Assembly: GCF_018309085.1 (NCBI RefSeq) | Contig: NZ_CP070502.1 | Span: forward strand, 3,653,001-3,717,000 | Length of the DNA stretch: 64,000 nucleotides | Direction: 5' to 3' | From: Sporosarcina sp. Marseille-Q4063 | GTDB lineage: Bacteria > Bacillota > Bacilli > Bacillales_A > Planococcaceae | Shown: piece after piece, positions 44,937 through 54,887 of the stretch | Position numbering within the stretch: position 1 is the stretch's first letter | Layout: every line of letters starts with the position of its first letter | The notes under the pieces: model-generated | What the model saw: the letters and a program-made list of their open reading frames with translations, nothing else | Database searches by the model: none | What the model was told of the DNA's origin: nothing | Translations under genes and position numbers: made by a program

Positions 44937-47900
44937 ATGGAGAGAATCACTAAAATTTTAGTTGCGAATCGCGGGGAAATTGCGATTCGTATATTTCGAG
45001 CATGTACTGAGTTAGAAATTCCGACGGTTGGTATTTATTCGACCGAGGATAGTGGATCATTCCATCGTTATAAAGCGGATGAATCGTACCTAGTCGGTGA
45101 AGGGAAAAGTCCGATTGATGCTTACTTAGATATTGAAGGAATCATTGAAATCGCAAAAGACACAGGCGCGAATGCAATCCATCCAGGTTACGGTTTTTTG
45201 GCGGAAAACGCAGAATTTGCACGACGTCTAGAAGAAGAGAACATTATTTTTATCGGGCCGACTTCCACGCATTTAACGATGTTCGGGGATAAAGTAAAAG
45301 CCCGGGAACAAGCAATAGATGCCGAAATTCCTGTTATTCCAGGAAGCGATGGACCCGTTTCTTCAGTTGAAGAAGTTGCAACATTCGGAAACTCATATGG
45401 CTATCCGATAATCGTCAAAGCCTCCTTAGGCGGCGGCGGGCGCGGGATGCGTATTATTGAATCCGAAGATGAAGTAGCGCAAGCCTTTGAGCGTGCGAAA
45501 TCGGAAGCGAAATCCGCTTTCGGGTCTGATGAAATGTATGTAGAGAAATACATTGATAAACCAAAACATATCGAAGTTCAAATTTTAGGAGACGCCCATG
45601 GAAATATAGTTCATCTATATGAACGGGATTGTTCAATCCAACGACGACATCAAAAAGTTGTTGAAATTGCACCTTCGATTTCGCTTGATGATAAATTACG
45701 TGAAGATATATGTAACGCCGCAGTGAAGCTCATGAAAAATATTGATTATTTAAATGCTGGTACTGTGGAATTTCTAGTAGCTGAAAACGAATTTTATTTC
45801 ATCGAGGTTAATCCAAGAATTCAAGTTGAACATACAATTACCGAAATGGTAACGGGTATAGACATTGTCCACTCACAAATACATATTGCGGATGGAAAAA
45901 ATCTGCACGGCGATGCTGCACAGATCCCGGCTCAAACAGAAATTCCGCTTTTCGGCTATGCAATCCAGTCGCGTGTCACAACTGAAGATCCATTAAATGA
46001 CTTTATGCCTGATACAGGAAAGTTGATGGTTTACAGATCTGGTGGTGGATTCGGCGTTCGGTTAGACGCAGGAAACGGTTTCCAAGGGGCTATTATTACA
46101 CCTTATTATGACTCTTTACTTGTTAAAGTATCGACATGGGGCATGACTTTCCGCGAAGCTGCCTCTAAAATGGACAGAAACTTGCAAGAGTTTAGAATTA
46201 GAGGTATTAAAACGAATATTCCTTTCCTTGGAAATGTCGTTAAACATAAAAACTTCCTAGTCGGGGACTATGATACAAGTTTTATCGATTCGACTCCGGA
46301 GTTGTTTATATTCCCAACACGGTTAGACCGCGGAACGAAAATTTTAAATTATATTGGAAATGTCACAGTTAATGGTTTTCCAGGGATAGACAAACAGTCG
46401 AAGCCAGTATTCCATCCGGTGCGTAAACCAGTTGTCGATTTAAAAACGCCTCCGTTAGCAGGGACGAAACAAATTCTTGATGAACGTGGACCAGAAGGGC
46501 TTGTAAAATGGATTCAGGAGCAAGATGACGTTCTCTTGACCGATACGACATTCAGAGATGCGCACCAGTCCTTACTGGCGACTAGAATGCGTACGGCCGA
46601 TATGACTGGGATTGCGTCTGAATCGGCAAGACTTATGCCAGATTTGTTTTCATATGAAATTTGGGGCGGAGCAACGTTCGATGTGGCTTATCGTTTCTTA
46701 AAGGAAAATCCATGGGATCGCTTAATTAAACTGCGTGAACAAATTCCAAACGTCTTATTTCAAATGCTTTTCCGCGGAGCCAATGCGGTCGGGTATACGA
46801 ATTATCCAGATAACGTCATTCGCGAGTTTGTTAAAAAATCAGCAGATGCGGGAATCGATGTCTTCCGAATTTTCGATAGCCTAAACTGGATTAAAGGGAT
46901 GGAAGTGGCTATTGATGCCACACGTGAATCGGGAAAAATTGCTGAAGCGGCTATTTGTTATACGGGAGATATCTTAAACGACTCGCGTGATAAATATACG
47001 GTGAGCTATTATAAGGAAATGGCGAAAAACCTTGAATCGGCAGGGGCTCATATTTTAGCTATTAAGGATATGGCGGGGCTGTTGAAGCCTGAAGCTGCAT
47101 ACCGACTAGTTTCAGAACTAAAAGACGTTACTACTTTGCCAATCCATCTCCATACTCATGATACAAGCGGTAATGGAATTTACACGTATGCGCGTGCGAT
47201 TGATGCCGGTATAGATATTGTCGATACAGCGCTAGGTTCAATGGCCGGCCTTACATCTCAACCATCTGCAAGTTCCTTGCATTATGCGATGAATGGCAGT
47301 AAACGCGGCGTTCGTGCTGATGTTAAAGCGTTGGAAGATCTGGCCCATTACTGGGAAGATGTCCGGAAGTATTATCAGAACTTTGAAAGCGGCATGATGA
47401 GTCCGCATACAGAAATATATGTTCATGAAATGCCGGGCGGTCAATATTCAAACTTACAGCAACAGGCAAGAGCAGTTGGTCTGGCTGAACGTTGGGAAGA
47501 AGTAAAAGAAATGTATTCCCGCGTCAATTTATTATTTGGCGATGTAGTAAAAGTCACTCCATCTTCAAAGGTAGTAGGAGATATGGCGTTATTCATGGTG
47601 CAAAACGATCTTGATGAAAACACTGTACTCACTAGAGGGAAGGCAATTGATTTCCCAGATTCAGTTATTGAATTTTTCGGCGGACATATTGGACAACCAC
47701 ACGGCGGGTTCCCGAAAGAACTTCAAAAAATCATACTGAAAGACCGAGAAGCCATTACGGTTCGTCCGGGTGAACTGCTAAAAGATGCAGACTTTGAACA
47801 AATGCGAGATGAACTCAATAAAAAGTTGAATCGACCAGTTACAAGTCATGAAGTGCTATCGTACGCGCTTTATCCAAAAGTTTTCGAGGAGTATTCAGCG

Positions 47901-48374
47901 ATATATAAAGAGTTCGGCGATGTTTCAGTCATGGCCACACCTGAGTTCCTCTATGGTTTACGTCTCGGGGAAGAAGTCGAGATTGAAATTGAAAAAGGGA
48001 AGACACTTATCGTTAAACTTGTTTCGATTAGTGAACCACAATCAGATGCAACGCGTGTCATTTACTTTGAGTTAAATGGACAGCCGCGAGAAGTCATTAT
48101 TGAAGACGCGAACCTTGAATCAGATGTCGTTCGTAAAACGAAAGCTGATCCTGCAAATAGATCACATATCGCGGCTACGATGCCGGGAACGGTCTTAAAA
48201 GTAGCTGTCGCTATTGGAGCGAAAGTGAAAAGAGGAGAACACCTGTTGATCACTGAAGCGATGAAGATGGAAACAACAATACAAGCACCACATGACGGAG
48301 TCATTAAAGACATATACGTTACTGCGGGCGAATCGATTGCTACTGGTGATTTGCTAATTGAACTGAAAGAATAA
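44937..48374 (+). CDS. pyc: Pyruvate carboxylase
   Basis: A 1145-residue biotin enzyme that carboxylates pyruvate to oxaloacetate. The biotin carboxylase domain occupies about 1-455 (ATP loop KASLGGGGRGMRI, FIEVNPRIQVEHT), the carboxyltransferase about 530-820 (TDTTFRDAHQSLLATRMRT, HLHTHDTSGNG with metal-binding histidines), then the PC-tetramerisation region and a biotin carrier domain with EAMKME (Lys1110, 35 residues from the end). ATG 44937 is eight bases after AAAGGAAG; a GTG three codons upstream lies in that site. In B. subtilis the enzyme is stimulated by apo-DarB, also encoded here. Confidence 0.97.
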   Translation: MERITKILVANRGEIAIRIFRACTELEIPTVGIYSTEDSGSFHRYKADESYLVGEGKSPIDAYLDIEGIIEIAKDTGANAIHPGYGFLAENAEFARRLEEENIIFIGPTSTHLTMFGDKVKAREQAIDAEIPVIPGSDGPVSSVEEVATFGNSYGYPIIVKASLGGGGRGMRIIESEDEVAQAFERAKSEAKSAFGSDEMYVEKYIDKPKHIEVQILGDAHGNIVHLYERDCSIQRRHQKVVEIAPSISLDDKLREDICNAAVKLMKNIDYLNAGTVEFLVAENEFYFIEVNPRIQVEHTITEMVTGIDIVHSQIHIADGKNLHGDAAQIPAQTEIPLFGYAIQSRVTTEDPLNDFMPDTGKLMVYRSGGGFGVRLDAGNGFQGAIITPYYDSLLVKVSTWGMTFREAASKMDRNLQEFRIRGIKTNIPFLGNVVKHKNFLVGDYDTSFIDSTPELFIFPTRLDRGTKILNYIGNVTVNGFPGIDKQSKPVFHPVRKPVVDLKTPPLAGTKQILDERGPEGLVKWIQEQDDVLLTDTTFRDAHQSLLATRMRTADMTGIASESARLMPDLFSYEIWGGATFDVAYRFLKENPWDRLIKLREQIPNVLFQMLFRGANAVGYTNYPDNVIREFVKKSADAGIDVFRIFDSLNWIKGMEVAIDATRESGKIAEAAICYTGDILNDSRDKYTVSYYKEMAKNLESAGAHILAIKDMAGLLKPEAAYRLVSELKDVTTLPIHLHTHDTSGNGIYTYARAIDAGIDIVDTALGSMAGLTSQPSASSLHYAMNGSKRGVRADVKALEDLAHYWEDVRKYYQNFESGMMSPHTEIYVHEMPGGQYSNLQQQARAVGLAERWEEVKEMYSRVNLLFGDVVKVTPSSKVVGDMALFMVQNDLDENTVLTRGKAIDFPDSVIEFFGGHIGQPHGGFPKELQKIILKDREAITVRPGELLKDADFEQMRDELNKKLNRPVTSHEVLSYALYPKVFEEYSAIYKEFGDVSVMATPEFLYGLRLGEEVEIEIEKGKTLIVKLVSISEPQSDATRVIYFELNGQPREVIIEDANLESDVVRKTKADPANRSHIAATMPGTVLKVAVAIGAKVKRGEHLLITEAMKMETTIQAPHDGVIKDIYVTAGESIATGDLLIELKE

Positions 48375-48388
48375 ATATAGCTAATAAT

Positions 48389-48434
48389 GGAAAACACTCA
48401 GAAGACGATGAATTTCGTTTTCGGGGTGTTTTTC
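48389..48434 (+). terminator. Terminator after pyc
   Basis: Long imperfect stem AAAACAC..GAA.ACGA / TCGT.TTC..GTGTTTT with a T-run. Confidence 0.8.
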
Positions 48435-48486
48435 TCTGTAAAAAATACCTGGGTGTTTTTTTTGTGTGAAAAGGGGTATTTAACTA

Positions 48487-48517
48487 TAAAAAAGCCACCT
48501 AATGTAATTAGGAGGCT
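48487..48517 (-). terminator. Terminator of ctaA
   Basis: Minus strand AGCCTCCTAAT / ATTAGGTGGCT stem (one G-U) with TTTTTTAT. Confidence 0.88.
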
Positions 48518-48522
48518 GGTAA

Positions 48523-49437
48523 TTATTTTTTTGATATATAGCTTCTAGATACAAGCAAGATCATGTACGTTAACAATCCGAACAATAACGTGATGAATAA
48601 TGAGTGGAGTAGCGCCAGATAAAGATTTAATCGGGTAAGTACAACTGTCATTCCTGTAATTACTTGCGATGATACGAGAATTAGTGCGATAATCCAACCC
48701 CAATAAAATACGCGTTGATTTTTGTAATGTCTAATTGCATGAATCGCTATGTACAGAATCCAAATAAATATAAGCGCTGCCGCAAAACGATGACCCATTT
48801 GCACCCACTGATTAAAACTGCTTGGTAAACCAATGGCATCATTATTACAAAACGGCCAATCTAGACAAACAAGCTCAGAATTCGTATGGCGGACGAGCGC
48901 ACCTGTATAAACGACTATATACGAATAAATTGTAACGCCGATTGTATGCCATTTAAGATGAGATCCGATTTGTATCTTTTCCGTATCGTACTTCCGATCG
49001 ATCTCAAAAATGAGAAGAGTTAAGAGAAGAACTGATGCAAATGAAATTAATGATATTCCGAAATGTAGTGCTAATATAAAATCGCCTTGTCCCCAAAGAA
49101 CTTGCGCTGCACCTATTAACGCTTGTAATATGAGGAAAAATACAGCCATAATTGATAAGAATTTAGTTTCTCGAATATGTCCGAGCGCTCGCCATGACCA
49201 AACAGCCAAAACGACTATCAGAATACCGACTGTTCCTGTGACAATTCGGTGGGAGAATTCAATGAGAACCTCTGCAGTAATCACATCGGGGATTAGTTGC
49301 CCGTTACATCCCGGCCAATGTCGACCACAGCCCATACCGCTGTCTGTTTTAGTAACTAGCGCCCCTCCAAGCAAGATAAGTAACATTCCGACTGTGGAAG
49401 CAACGCCAAACCATTTCAAGTACCTACTTTGCTTCAA
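48523..49437 (-). CDS. ctaA: Heme A synthase (heme O monooxygenase)
   Basis: A 304-residue, eight-span membrane enzyme converting heme O to heme A. Heme-ligand histidines lie in EFSHRIVTG, LHFGISL, MGHRFAA and LLHSLF. The conserved extracellular cysteine pair of Bacillus-type CtaA is seen in the loop SELVCLDWPFCN. TTG 49437 follows GAAGGTG by eight bases. It is divergent from ctaBCDEF, as in B. subtilis; the shared region holds a redox-type palindrome. Product serves cytochrome aa3 encoded by ctaCDEF. Confidence 0.96.
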   Translation of the reverse strand: MKQSRYLKWFGVASTVGMLLILLGGALVTKTDSGMGCGRHWPGCNGQLIPDVITAEVLIEFSHRIVTGTVGILIVVLAVWSWRALGHIRETKFLSIMAVFFLILQALIGAAQVLWGQGDFILALHFGISLISFASVLLLTLLIFEIDRKYDTEKIQIGSHLKWHTIGVTIYSYIVVYTGALVRHTNSELVCLDWPFCNNDAIGLPSSFNQWVQMGHRFAAALIFIWILYIAIHAIRHYKNQRVFYWGWIIALILVSSQVITGMTVVLTRLNLYLALLHSLFITLLFGLLTYMILLVSRSYISKK

Positions 49438-49587
49438 AAAACCGACACCTTCTTTGATTAAATAATGACCTACGTATTTTTGATGATAACGAAAGAGAGA
49501 CTAGAAAACAATGAATTGTTACTGAAATAGTGCCTTCAAAAGCACTTTTCACAAATTGTTCATAAAAAAGACCTTATAACTTCACAA

Positions 49588-49615
49588 TTGCTACATAGAA
49601 ATGATTTACTATAGA
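49588..49615 (+). promoter_or_regulatory. Candidate promoter of the ctaB operon
   Basis: TTGCTA-N16-TATAGA in the 340-base region between ctaA and ctaB; the start point would be near 49622, leaving a leader of about 155 bases. Confidence 0.5.
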
Positions 49616-49622
49616 GAGTAGA

Positions 49623-49640
49623 CTGTGATAGAAATCACAA
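49623..49640. promoter_or_regulatory. Rex/Fnr-like redox operator in the ctaA-ctaB region
   Basis: CTGTGATAGAAATCACAA contains a perfect TGTGA-N6-TCACA palindrome. It differs at one base from the Rex consensus TTGTGA-N6-TCACAA and also fits the Bacillus Fnr consensus. It sits on the inferred transcription start, a position suited to repression. Confidence 0.65.
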
Positions 49641-49777
49641 CAACACTGTAATGAATGTCACCTGAAGAATTATGTCGAAAAATAAAGGGATTTTTGCATT
49701 ATTATAGAAATCGTACTTAATCTTCGATATAGTGAAGTATAGGGACTTTATTTAAGTACTTTGAAAGGAGGGGTAAT

Positions 49778-50701
49778 ATGTCAAATGGTCGTGCTGTACC
49801 AGTATCTGTAAAATCCGAAACGAGCACAACGCAAACCTCTTTTGTTAAAGATTTTTTGGCACTTATCAAAATTGGCATCGTGAACTCGAATATGATTACT
49901 GTCTTCACTGGGTTATTTCTGGCGATGCAATTAAGCGGTTTACATTTTTTACATCATATAGATGTCCTTTTCTACACGCTTTTTGGAACTGGTCTAATCA
50001 TTGCGGGTTCTGCAGCACTAAATAATTTAATTGATCGCGATATTGATCCAGTAATGTCCAGAACAAAACAAAGACCGACAGTAACGGGTCGATTTAAAGC
50101 ACCGGCTGTATTGGCACTTGCGCTCGCTTTCATTATACTGGGAGAAGCATTATTGTTTACAGCATCAACAGCAGCAGGTCTTTGGGGACTTGCAGGGGTC
50201 TTCAGCTATGTAGTACTCTATTCTATGTGGTCAAAGCGTAAGCACGTTGGCAACACCGTTGTTGGAAGCATATCAGGAGCTATTCCGCCTTTAATAGGTT
50301 GGGCTGCAATCGAGCCATCATTAGGGCTAGGCGCGTGGGCGTTATTTTTAATCATGTTCATTTGGCAACCGCCACATTTTTATGCGCTTGCAATGCGTCG
50401 TACCGAAGAATATCGTGCTGCGAATATACCGATGTTACCTGTTGTAAAAGGTTTTGCTCGAACCAAAAAGTCAATGTTGTTCTGGGTATTGCTACTTTTC
50501 CCATTACCGTTTCTTTTAACAGAACTCGGTGTTGGATTTATCGTTTTGGCTTCACTACTTAACATTGGATGGTTATATTTAGCGATTAAAGGATTCAAGG
50601 CGAAAGATGATATGAAATGGGCAACGAAAATGTTTGTCTATTCACTTAATTACATGACGATTTTATTCGTCTCGATTATTATTTTCTCCTTATTTGTTTG
50701 A
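49778..50701 (+). CDS. ctaB: Protoheme IX farnesyltransferase (heme O synthase)
   Basis: A 307-residue UbiA-family prenyltransferase with about eight to nine spans, farnesylating heme B to heme O. The polyprenyl-diphosphate-binding motif NNLIDRDIDPVMSRTKQRP and the second aspartate region (MRRTEEYRAANIPMLP) are present. AAAGGAGGGG precedes the ATG. It precedes ctaC by 170 bases. With CtaA it completes heme A synthesis for the oxidase. Confidence 0.96.
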   Translation: MSNGRAVPVSVKSETSTTQTSFVKDFLALIKIGIVNSNMITVFTGLFLAMQLSGLHFLHHIDVLFYTLFGTGLIIAGSAALNNLIDRDIDPVMSRTKQRPTVTGRFKAPAVLALALAFIILGEALLFTASTAAGLWGLAGVFSYVVLYSMWSKRKHVGNTVVGSISGAIPPLIGWAAIEPSLGLGAWALFLIMFIWQPPHFYALAMRRTEEYRAANIPMLPVVKGFARTKKSMLFWVLLLFPLPFLLTELGVGFIVLASLLNIGWLYLAIKGFKAKDDMKWATKMFVYSLNYMTILFVSIIIFSLFV

Positions 50702-50871
50702 ATCGCTGAATAAGGTCAATACCTATCGTACAGGTCTATTATTAAACAGGACATGGGTACATATGGGATTTTATGATTATTGGAATTCTTTCTTTGAAAC
50801 AGGAATTCATATAGAGGGGTTCAATCCCCACAAAACATAGTAATTATTAGAAAGAGAGGTATGATTAGGCG

Positions 50872-51939
50872 ATGATGAAAGGACTTAAAAAGTGGCGTCT
50901 CTTTTCTCTGCTAGCAGCACTTACCGTGTTCCTTTCAGGGTGCGGTCAAGAAGAACTATCAACGCTTCTTCCAGCAGGTCAAGTCGCTAAGGACCAATTT
51001 AATTTGCTACTATTGTCTTCAGGGATCATGTTGCTTGTTATCTTGGTAGTTGTGATCATCTATGTAATAGCACTTGTACGTTTTAGGCGTTCAAAATTAG
51101 GTGAGGATCATATCCCTGAGCAAGTTGAGGGTAGTAGCACATTAGAACTTGTTTGGACAGTTATTCCAATACTTCTAGTACTTCTATTAGCTGTGCCGAC
51201 AGTGTATTACACATATAAACTTGGTGATGTAACAGCTATGGGCGCAGTAGATGATGAAGGAAATGCTGAAAATCTAGTTGTCGATGTAACAGCGCATTTA
51301 TACTGGTGGGAGTTTGAGTATCCAGAACTGGGAATCGTTACTTCACAAGAACTAGTTGTGCCTATGGATGAGAAAGTATACTTCAATCTCATGGCTGCAG
51401 ATGTTAAGCACTCGTTCTGGATTCCGGCAGTTGGAGGAAAACTCGATAATAACGTTGAGAACGTCAACAAGTTTTATCTCATCTTCGAAGAGGACTCTAG
51501 CAAACTTAATGAAGGTGTGTATTTCGGGAAATGTGCTGAACTTTGCGGACCTTCCCACGCCCTTATGGACTTTAAGGTGAAAACGATGCCTCGTGCTGAG
51601 TTTAACGATTGGGTAGCAGCAATGCAATCTACAATCAAAGACGACACTGATACTGAAACTGCAGCTGCAAGTGAAGGCGAACAATTATTTGCTGACAGTT
51701 GTATCGCGTGTCACGCAGTTACAGCTGATATGAAAAAATCAGCACCAAACTTAACAGCTTTTGGTGACCGTAACCGCGTTGCAGGATTTATGGATCATAC
51801 AGAAGAAGCACTAAAAGAATGGATGAAAGATCCACAGAAACAAAAACCAGGTAACACAATGCCGAAATTCGATCATTTATCAGAAGCTGAATTGGATGCA
51901 ATTGCCGGATACCTGATGGGTCTAACCGTTGAAAAGTAA
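50872..51939 (+). CDS. ctaC: Cytochrome c oxidase subunit II with fused cytochrome c domain (caa3 type)
   Basis: A 355-residue lipoprotein: signal with lipobox LSGC (Cys24), second span at about 45-67 and third at about 95-112, cupredoxin domain with CuA ligands in KHSFWIP and CAELCGPSHALM, and a C-terminal cytochrome c domain with CIACH and the distal Met in TMPKFDHL. This makes it a caa3-type oxidase that carries its own cytochrome c. The double ATG at 50872 follows GAGAGG at a rather long distance. Start of ctaCDEF, 31 bases before ctaD. Confidence 0.97.
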   Translation: MMKGLKKWRLFSLLAALTVFLSGCGQEELSTLLPAGQVAKDQFNLLLLSSGIMLLVILVVVIIYVIALVRFRRSKLGEDHIPEQVEGSSTLELVWTVIPILLVLLLAVPTVYYTYKLGDVTAMGAVDDEGNAENLVVDVTAHLYWWEFEYPELGIVTSQELVVPMDEKVYFNLMAADVKHSFWIPAVGGKLDNNVENVNKFYLIFEEDSSKLNEGVYFGKCAELCGPSHALMDFKVKTMPRAEFNDWVAAMQSTIKDDTDTETAAASEGEQLFADSCIACHAVTADMKKSAPNLTAFGDRNRVAGFMDHTEEALKEWMKDPQKQKPGNTMPKFDHLSEAELDAIAGYLMGLTVEK

Positions 51940-51970
51940 TGTAATTTGAATTTGAAGAGGAGGTAAAAAA

Positions 51971-53845
51971 GTGAGTTCAGTTGCTCAAAAGAAAGGCTTT
52001 GGCTCATGGTTATGGGACTGGTTGACTACAGTCGACCATAAGAAGATCGGAATCCTTTATCTCCTAGGTGGAGGTTTCTTCTTCGTACTAGGCGGAATCG
52101 AAGCGATGATTATTCGAATCCAGCTACTTGTTCCGAACAGCGATTTAATTTCTGCTGGATTATTTAACCAAATAATCACAATGCACGGAACAACAATGAT
52201 ATTCCTAGCCGCCATGCCAATATTATTTGGTTTTATGAACGCTATTATGCCACTTCAAATAGGTGCGCGTGATGTTGCATTTCCATTTTTAAACTCATTA
52301 GGATTATGGATGTTTATATTTGGTGGTCTATTCCTGAACATTTCTTGGTTCATGGGGCAAGCACCTGATGCAGGATGGACTTCCTATGCATCACTTGCGA
52401 TTGTATCTGAAGGACATGGTGTCGATTTCTATGCAATCGGTTTACAAATTGCCGGTGGGGGATCGCTTATCGCGGGGATTAACTTCCTTGTAACGATTAT
52501 CAATATGCGTGCTCCTGGGATGACGTATATGCGTATGCCACTTTTCACATGGACAACGTTTATAGCGTCTGCAATGATTTTGTTTGCATTTCCTCCACTA
52601 ACAATTGGTTTATTCTTCCTGACATTCGATCGAATGTTTGGCGGTAATTTCTTTGACCATGCTATGGGAGGAAACACAATCGTTTGGGAACACATTTTCT
52701 GGATTTTCGGTCACCCGGAAGTTTATATTTTGATATTGCCAGCGTTTGGTATTTTCTCTGAGATTTTCTCAATGTTCTCTAGGAAACGTTTGTTTGGTTA
52801 TACATCAATGGTGTTTGCTACCGTGCTTATCGGTTTCTTAGGATTCATGGTTTGGGCGCACCATATGTTTACAGTAGGACTTGGGCCAACAGCGAATGCG
52901 ATTTTCGCAGTTGCGACGATGGCAATTGCCGTTCCTACAGGGGTTAAGATATTCAACTGGCTCCTCACAATGTGGGGTGGAAGCATCAAGGTTACAACGC
53001 CTATGCTCTATGCGATAGGATTTATCCCGTCGTTCGTTATGGGTGGAGTAACAGGTGTAATGCAAGGTGCAGCACCACTTGATTACCAATTGCACGATAC
53101 GTACTTTATCGTTGCTCACTTCCACTACGTAATTGTCGGTGGTACTGTACTAGGTATTTTGGCAGCAACTCATTTATATTGGCCGAAAATGTTTGGTACG
53201 ATGTTGAATGAGACATTAGGTAAAGTAACATTTTGGTTCTTCTTTATCGGCTTCCACATGACATTCCTTATCCAGCACTGGTTAGGATTCTGGGGTATGC
53301 CGCGTCGAGTATTTACGTACATGGACGGACAAGGATGGAACTCTGCGAACTTAATTAGTTCGGTTGGAGCACTGTTAATGGCGATTGGTATTATCGTTCT
53401 CGTTTACAACATTATCATGACATCTGTTAAAAATGTCCCTGTTGCAAATGATCCTTGGGGCGATGGACGTACACTCGAGTGGGCGATTCAATCACCACCA
53501 CTTTATTATAACTTTACACAAACACCACTTGTTCGTGGTCTTGATAGTGTGTGGCTTGAAAAACAAGAAGGTAACGAATCTGGTTTAACACCAGCAGTTC
53601 CAGTGCAAGATATTCATATGCCACATGGTTCAATCATTCCGATCTTTATGACATTGGGTATGTTCATTGCAGGTTTTGGTGCCATGTTCCGTGAAGATAC
53701 ATCTTGGGGACTTCCACTTCTCGTATTCGGTTTAGCTTGGACATTTGTATGTATGGCAATCCGTTCACTGAAAGATGATTTAGGTTACTATGTTCCGAAA
53801 GAAGAAATTTTGGAAGATATGAAACGTGAAAGGGGTCGAAAATAA
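51971..53845 (+). CDS. ctaD: Cytochrome c oxidase subunit I
   Basis: A 624-residue heme-copper catalytic subunit with 12 core spans and extra C-terminal ones. Heme a ligand in TMHGTTMIF, CuB/cross-linked Tyr motif WIFGHPEVYILILPAFG, the HH pair in WAHHMF and LHDTYFIVAHFHYVIVGG are all intact, and the K- and D-channel residues of A-type oxidases are visible. Start is GTG 51971 after AAGAGGAGG. Its stop overlaps the ctaE start by one base. Confidence 0.98.
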   Translation: MSSVAQKKGFGSWLWDWLTTVDHKKIGILYLLGGGFFFVLGGIEAMIIRIQLLVPNSDLISAGLFNQIITMHGTTMIFLAAMPILFGFMNAIMPLQIGARDVAFPFLNSLGLWMFIFGGLFLNISWFMGQAPDAGWTSYASLAIVSEGHGVDFYAIGLQIAGGGSLIAGINFLVTIINMRAPGMTYMRMPLFTWTTFIASAMILFAFPPLTIGLFFLTFDRMFGGNFFDHAMGGNTIVWEHIFWIFGHPEVYILILPAFGIFSEIFSMFSRKRLFGYTSMVFATVLIGFLGFMVWAHHMFTVGLGPTANAIFAVATMAIAVPTGVKIFNWLLTMWGGSIKVTTPMLYAIGFIPSFVMGGVTGVMQGAAPLDYQLHDTYFIVAHFHYVIVGGTVLGILAATHLYWPKMFGTMLNETLGKVTFWFFFIGFHMTFLIQHWLGFWGMPRRVFTYMDGQGWNSANLISSVGALLMAIGIIVLVYNIIMTSVKNVPVANDPWGDGRTLEWAIQSPPLYYNFTQTPLVRGLDSVWLEKQEGNESGLTPAVPVQDIHMPHGSIIPIFMTLGMFIAGFGAMFREDTSWGLPLLVFGLAWTFVCMAIRSLKDDLGYYVPKEEILEDMKRERGRK

Positions 53846-54471
53846 TGGATTTAAACAAGAAATTTACCCCTGAGACGTGGCCCGACAATCCAGAAACAGC
53901 AACATTTGAAGCGAAAAACAAGTTTGTTGGCTTCTGGCTCTTCCTTGGAGGAGAAACGATATTATTCGCTACTTTGTTCGCGACTTATTTAGCGCTTAAA
54001 AACAAAGGACCAGCTAATCTAGAGTTCTCAACCCAAGAACTTTATGAATTACCACTGGTGTTTGTTATGACAATGCTTCTTTTAACATCGTCATTAACAA
54101 GTGTGTATGCGATGTATCATTTAAGAAACTACAACTTCAAGAAAATGCAACTGTGGTTAGGAATCACTGCATTCCTTGGCCTAGGCTTCTTAATACTTGA
54201 AGTGTATGAATTTTATCATTACGTTCAATTGGGTTTCGTATTTAGTAATAGTGCATTCAGTTCCGCATTCTACACGCTTGTTGGAACACATGGTTTCCAC
54301 GTAGCGATTGGACTTGTTTGGATTACGCTTCTCATTTTCCGTAATTCAAAACGCGGACTGAACTTGTATAATGCGACGAAATACTATACATTTTCGTTGT
54401 ATTGGCACTTCATTGACGTTGTTTGGGTGTTCATCTTCACAGTAGTCTACTTGATGGGAAAGGTAGGTTAA
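53845..54471 (+). CDS. ctaE: Cytochrome c oxidase subunit III
   Basis: A 208-residue five-span subunit with the typical KFVGFWLFLGGETILFATLFATYLAL opening, LVGTHGFHVAIGLVWI and SLYWHFIDVVWVFIF. The ATG overlaps the ctaD stop (TAATG). It contacts subunit I and stabilises proton uptake. One base separates it from ctaF. Confidence 0.97.
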   Translation: MDLNKKFTPETWPDNPETATFEAKNKFVGFWLFLGGETILFATLFATYLALKNKGPANLEFSTQELYELPLVFVMTMLLLTSSLTSVYAMYHLRNYNFKKMQLWLGITAFLGLGFLILEVYEFYHYVQLGFVFSNSAFSSAFYTLVGTHGFHVAIGLVWITLLIFRNSKRGLNLYNATKYYTFSLYWHFIDVVWVFIFTVVYLMGKVG

Positions 54472-54472
54472 T

Positions 54473-54823
54473 ATGGCGGAAATCGAAATTTATAAAAAGT
54501 CTCCTGGTGAGTTCGATCTTGGTCAAAGACGCGCGCGTAGATCAATGCGCAGTCAAGTCATTATGTTTTCACTAATGATTTTCTTAACTTTAACATCGTT
54601 CACGATTGTAATCGCATCAAATGCAGACGTTATTGGATTTTCAAAATACTACGTAATTCCAGTAATTATGCTGTTTGCTGCTGTGCAGGTCGGGCTACAA
54701 TTGTATTACTTTATGCATATGCAAGAAAAAGGACACGGAATCGCGGCAATGTTTATGTTTACAGGAGCATTGCTTGCCTTCCTAATCGTTTTAACATTTG
54801 TAACAATCGTTTGGTGGAATTAA
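54473..54823 (+). CDS. ctaF: Cytochrome c oxidase subunit IV
   Basis: A 116-residue three-span subunit (about 27-48, 57-77, 87-109) with QVGLQLYYFMHMQEKGHG, typical of bacterial COX4. AAGGTAGG precedes the ATG at 54473. A terminator follows, ending the oxidase structural operon. Confidence 0.95.
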   Translation: MAEIEIYKKSPGEFDLGQRRARRSMRSQVIMFSLMIFLTLTSFTIVIASNADVIGFSKYYVIPVIMLFAAVQVGLQLYYFMHMQEKGHGIAAMFMFTGALLAFLIVLTFVTIVWWN

Positions 54824-54831
54824 ATCACGAA

Positions 54832-54867
54832 AGCCTGGGGATGATATACTTATCCCCAGGTTTTTCT
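54832..54867 (+). terminator. Terminator after ctaF
   Basis: Stem CCTGGGGAT / ATCCCCAGG with TTTTTC. Confidence 0.92.
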
Positions 54868-54887
54868 TATTTGTCATAGAACGTCCA

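Noticed and set aside
48447-48470. Additional terminator after pyc (T-run at 48456)
   Set aside because: No stable stem precedes the T-run.
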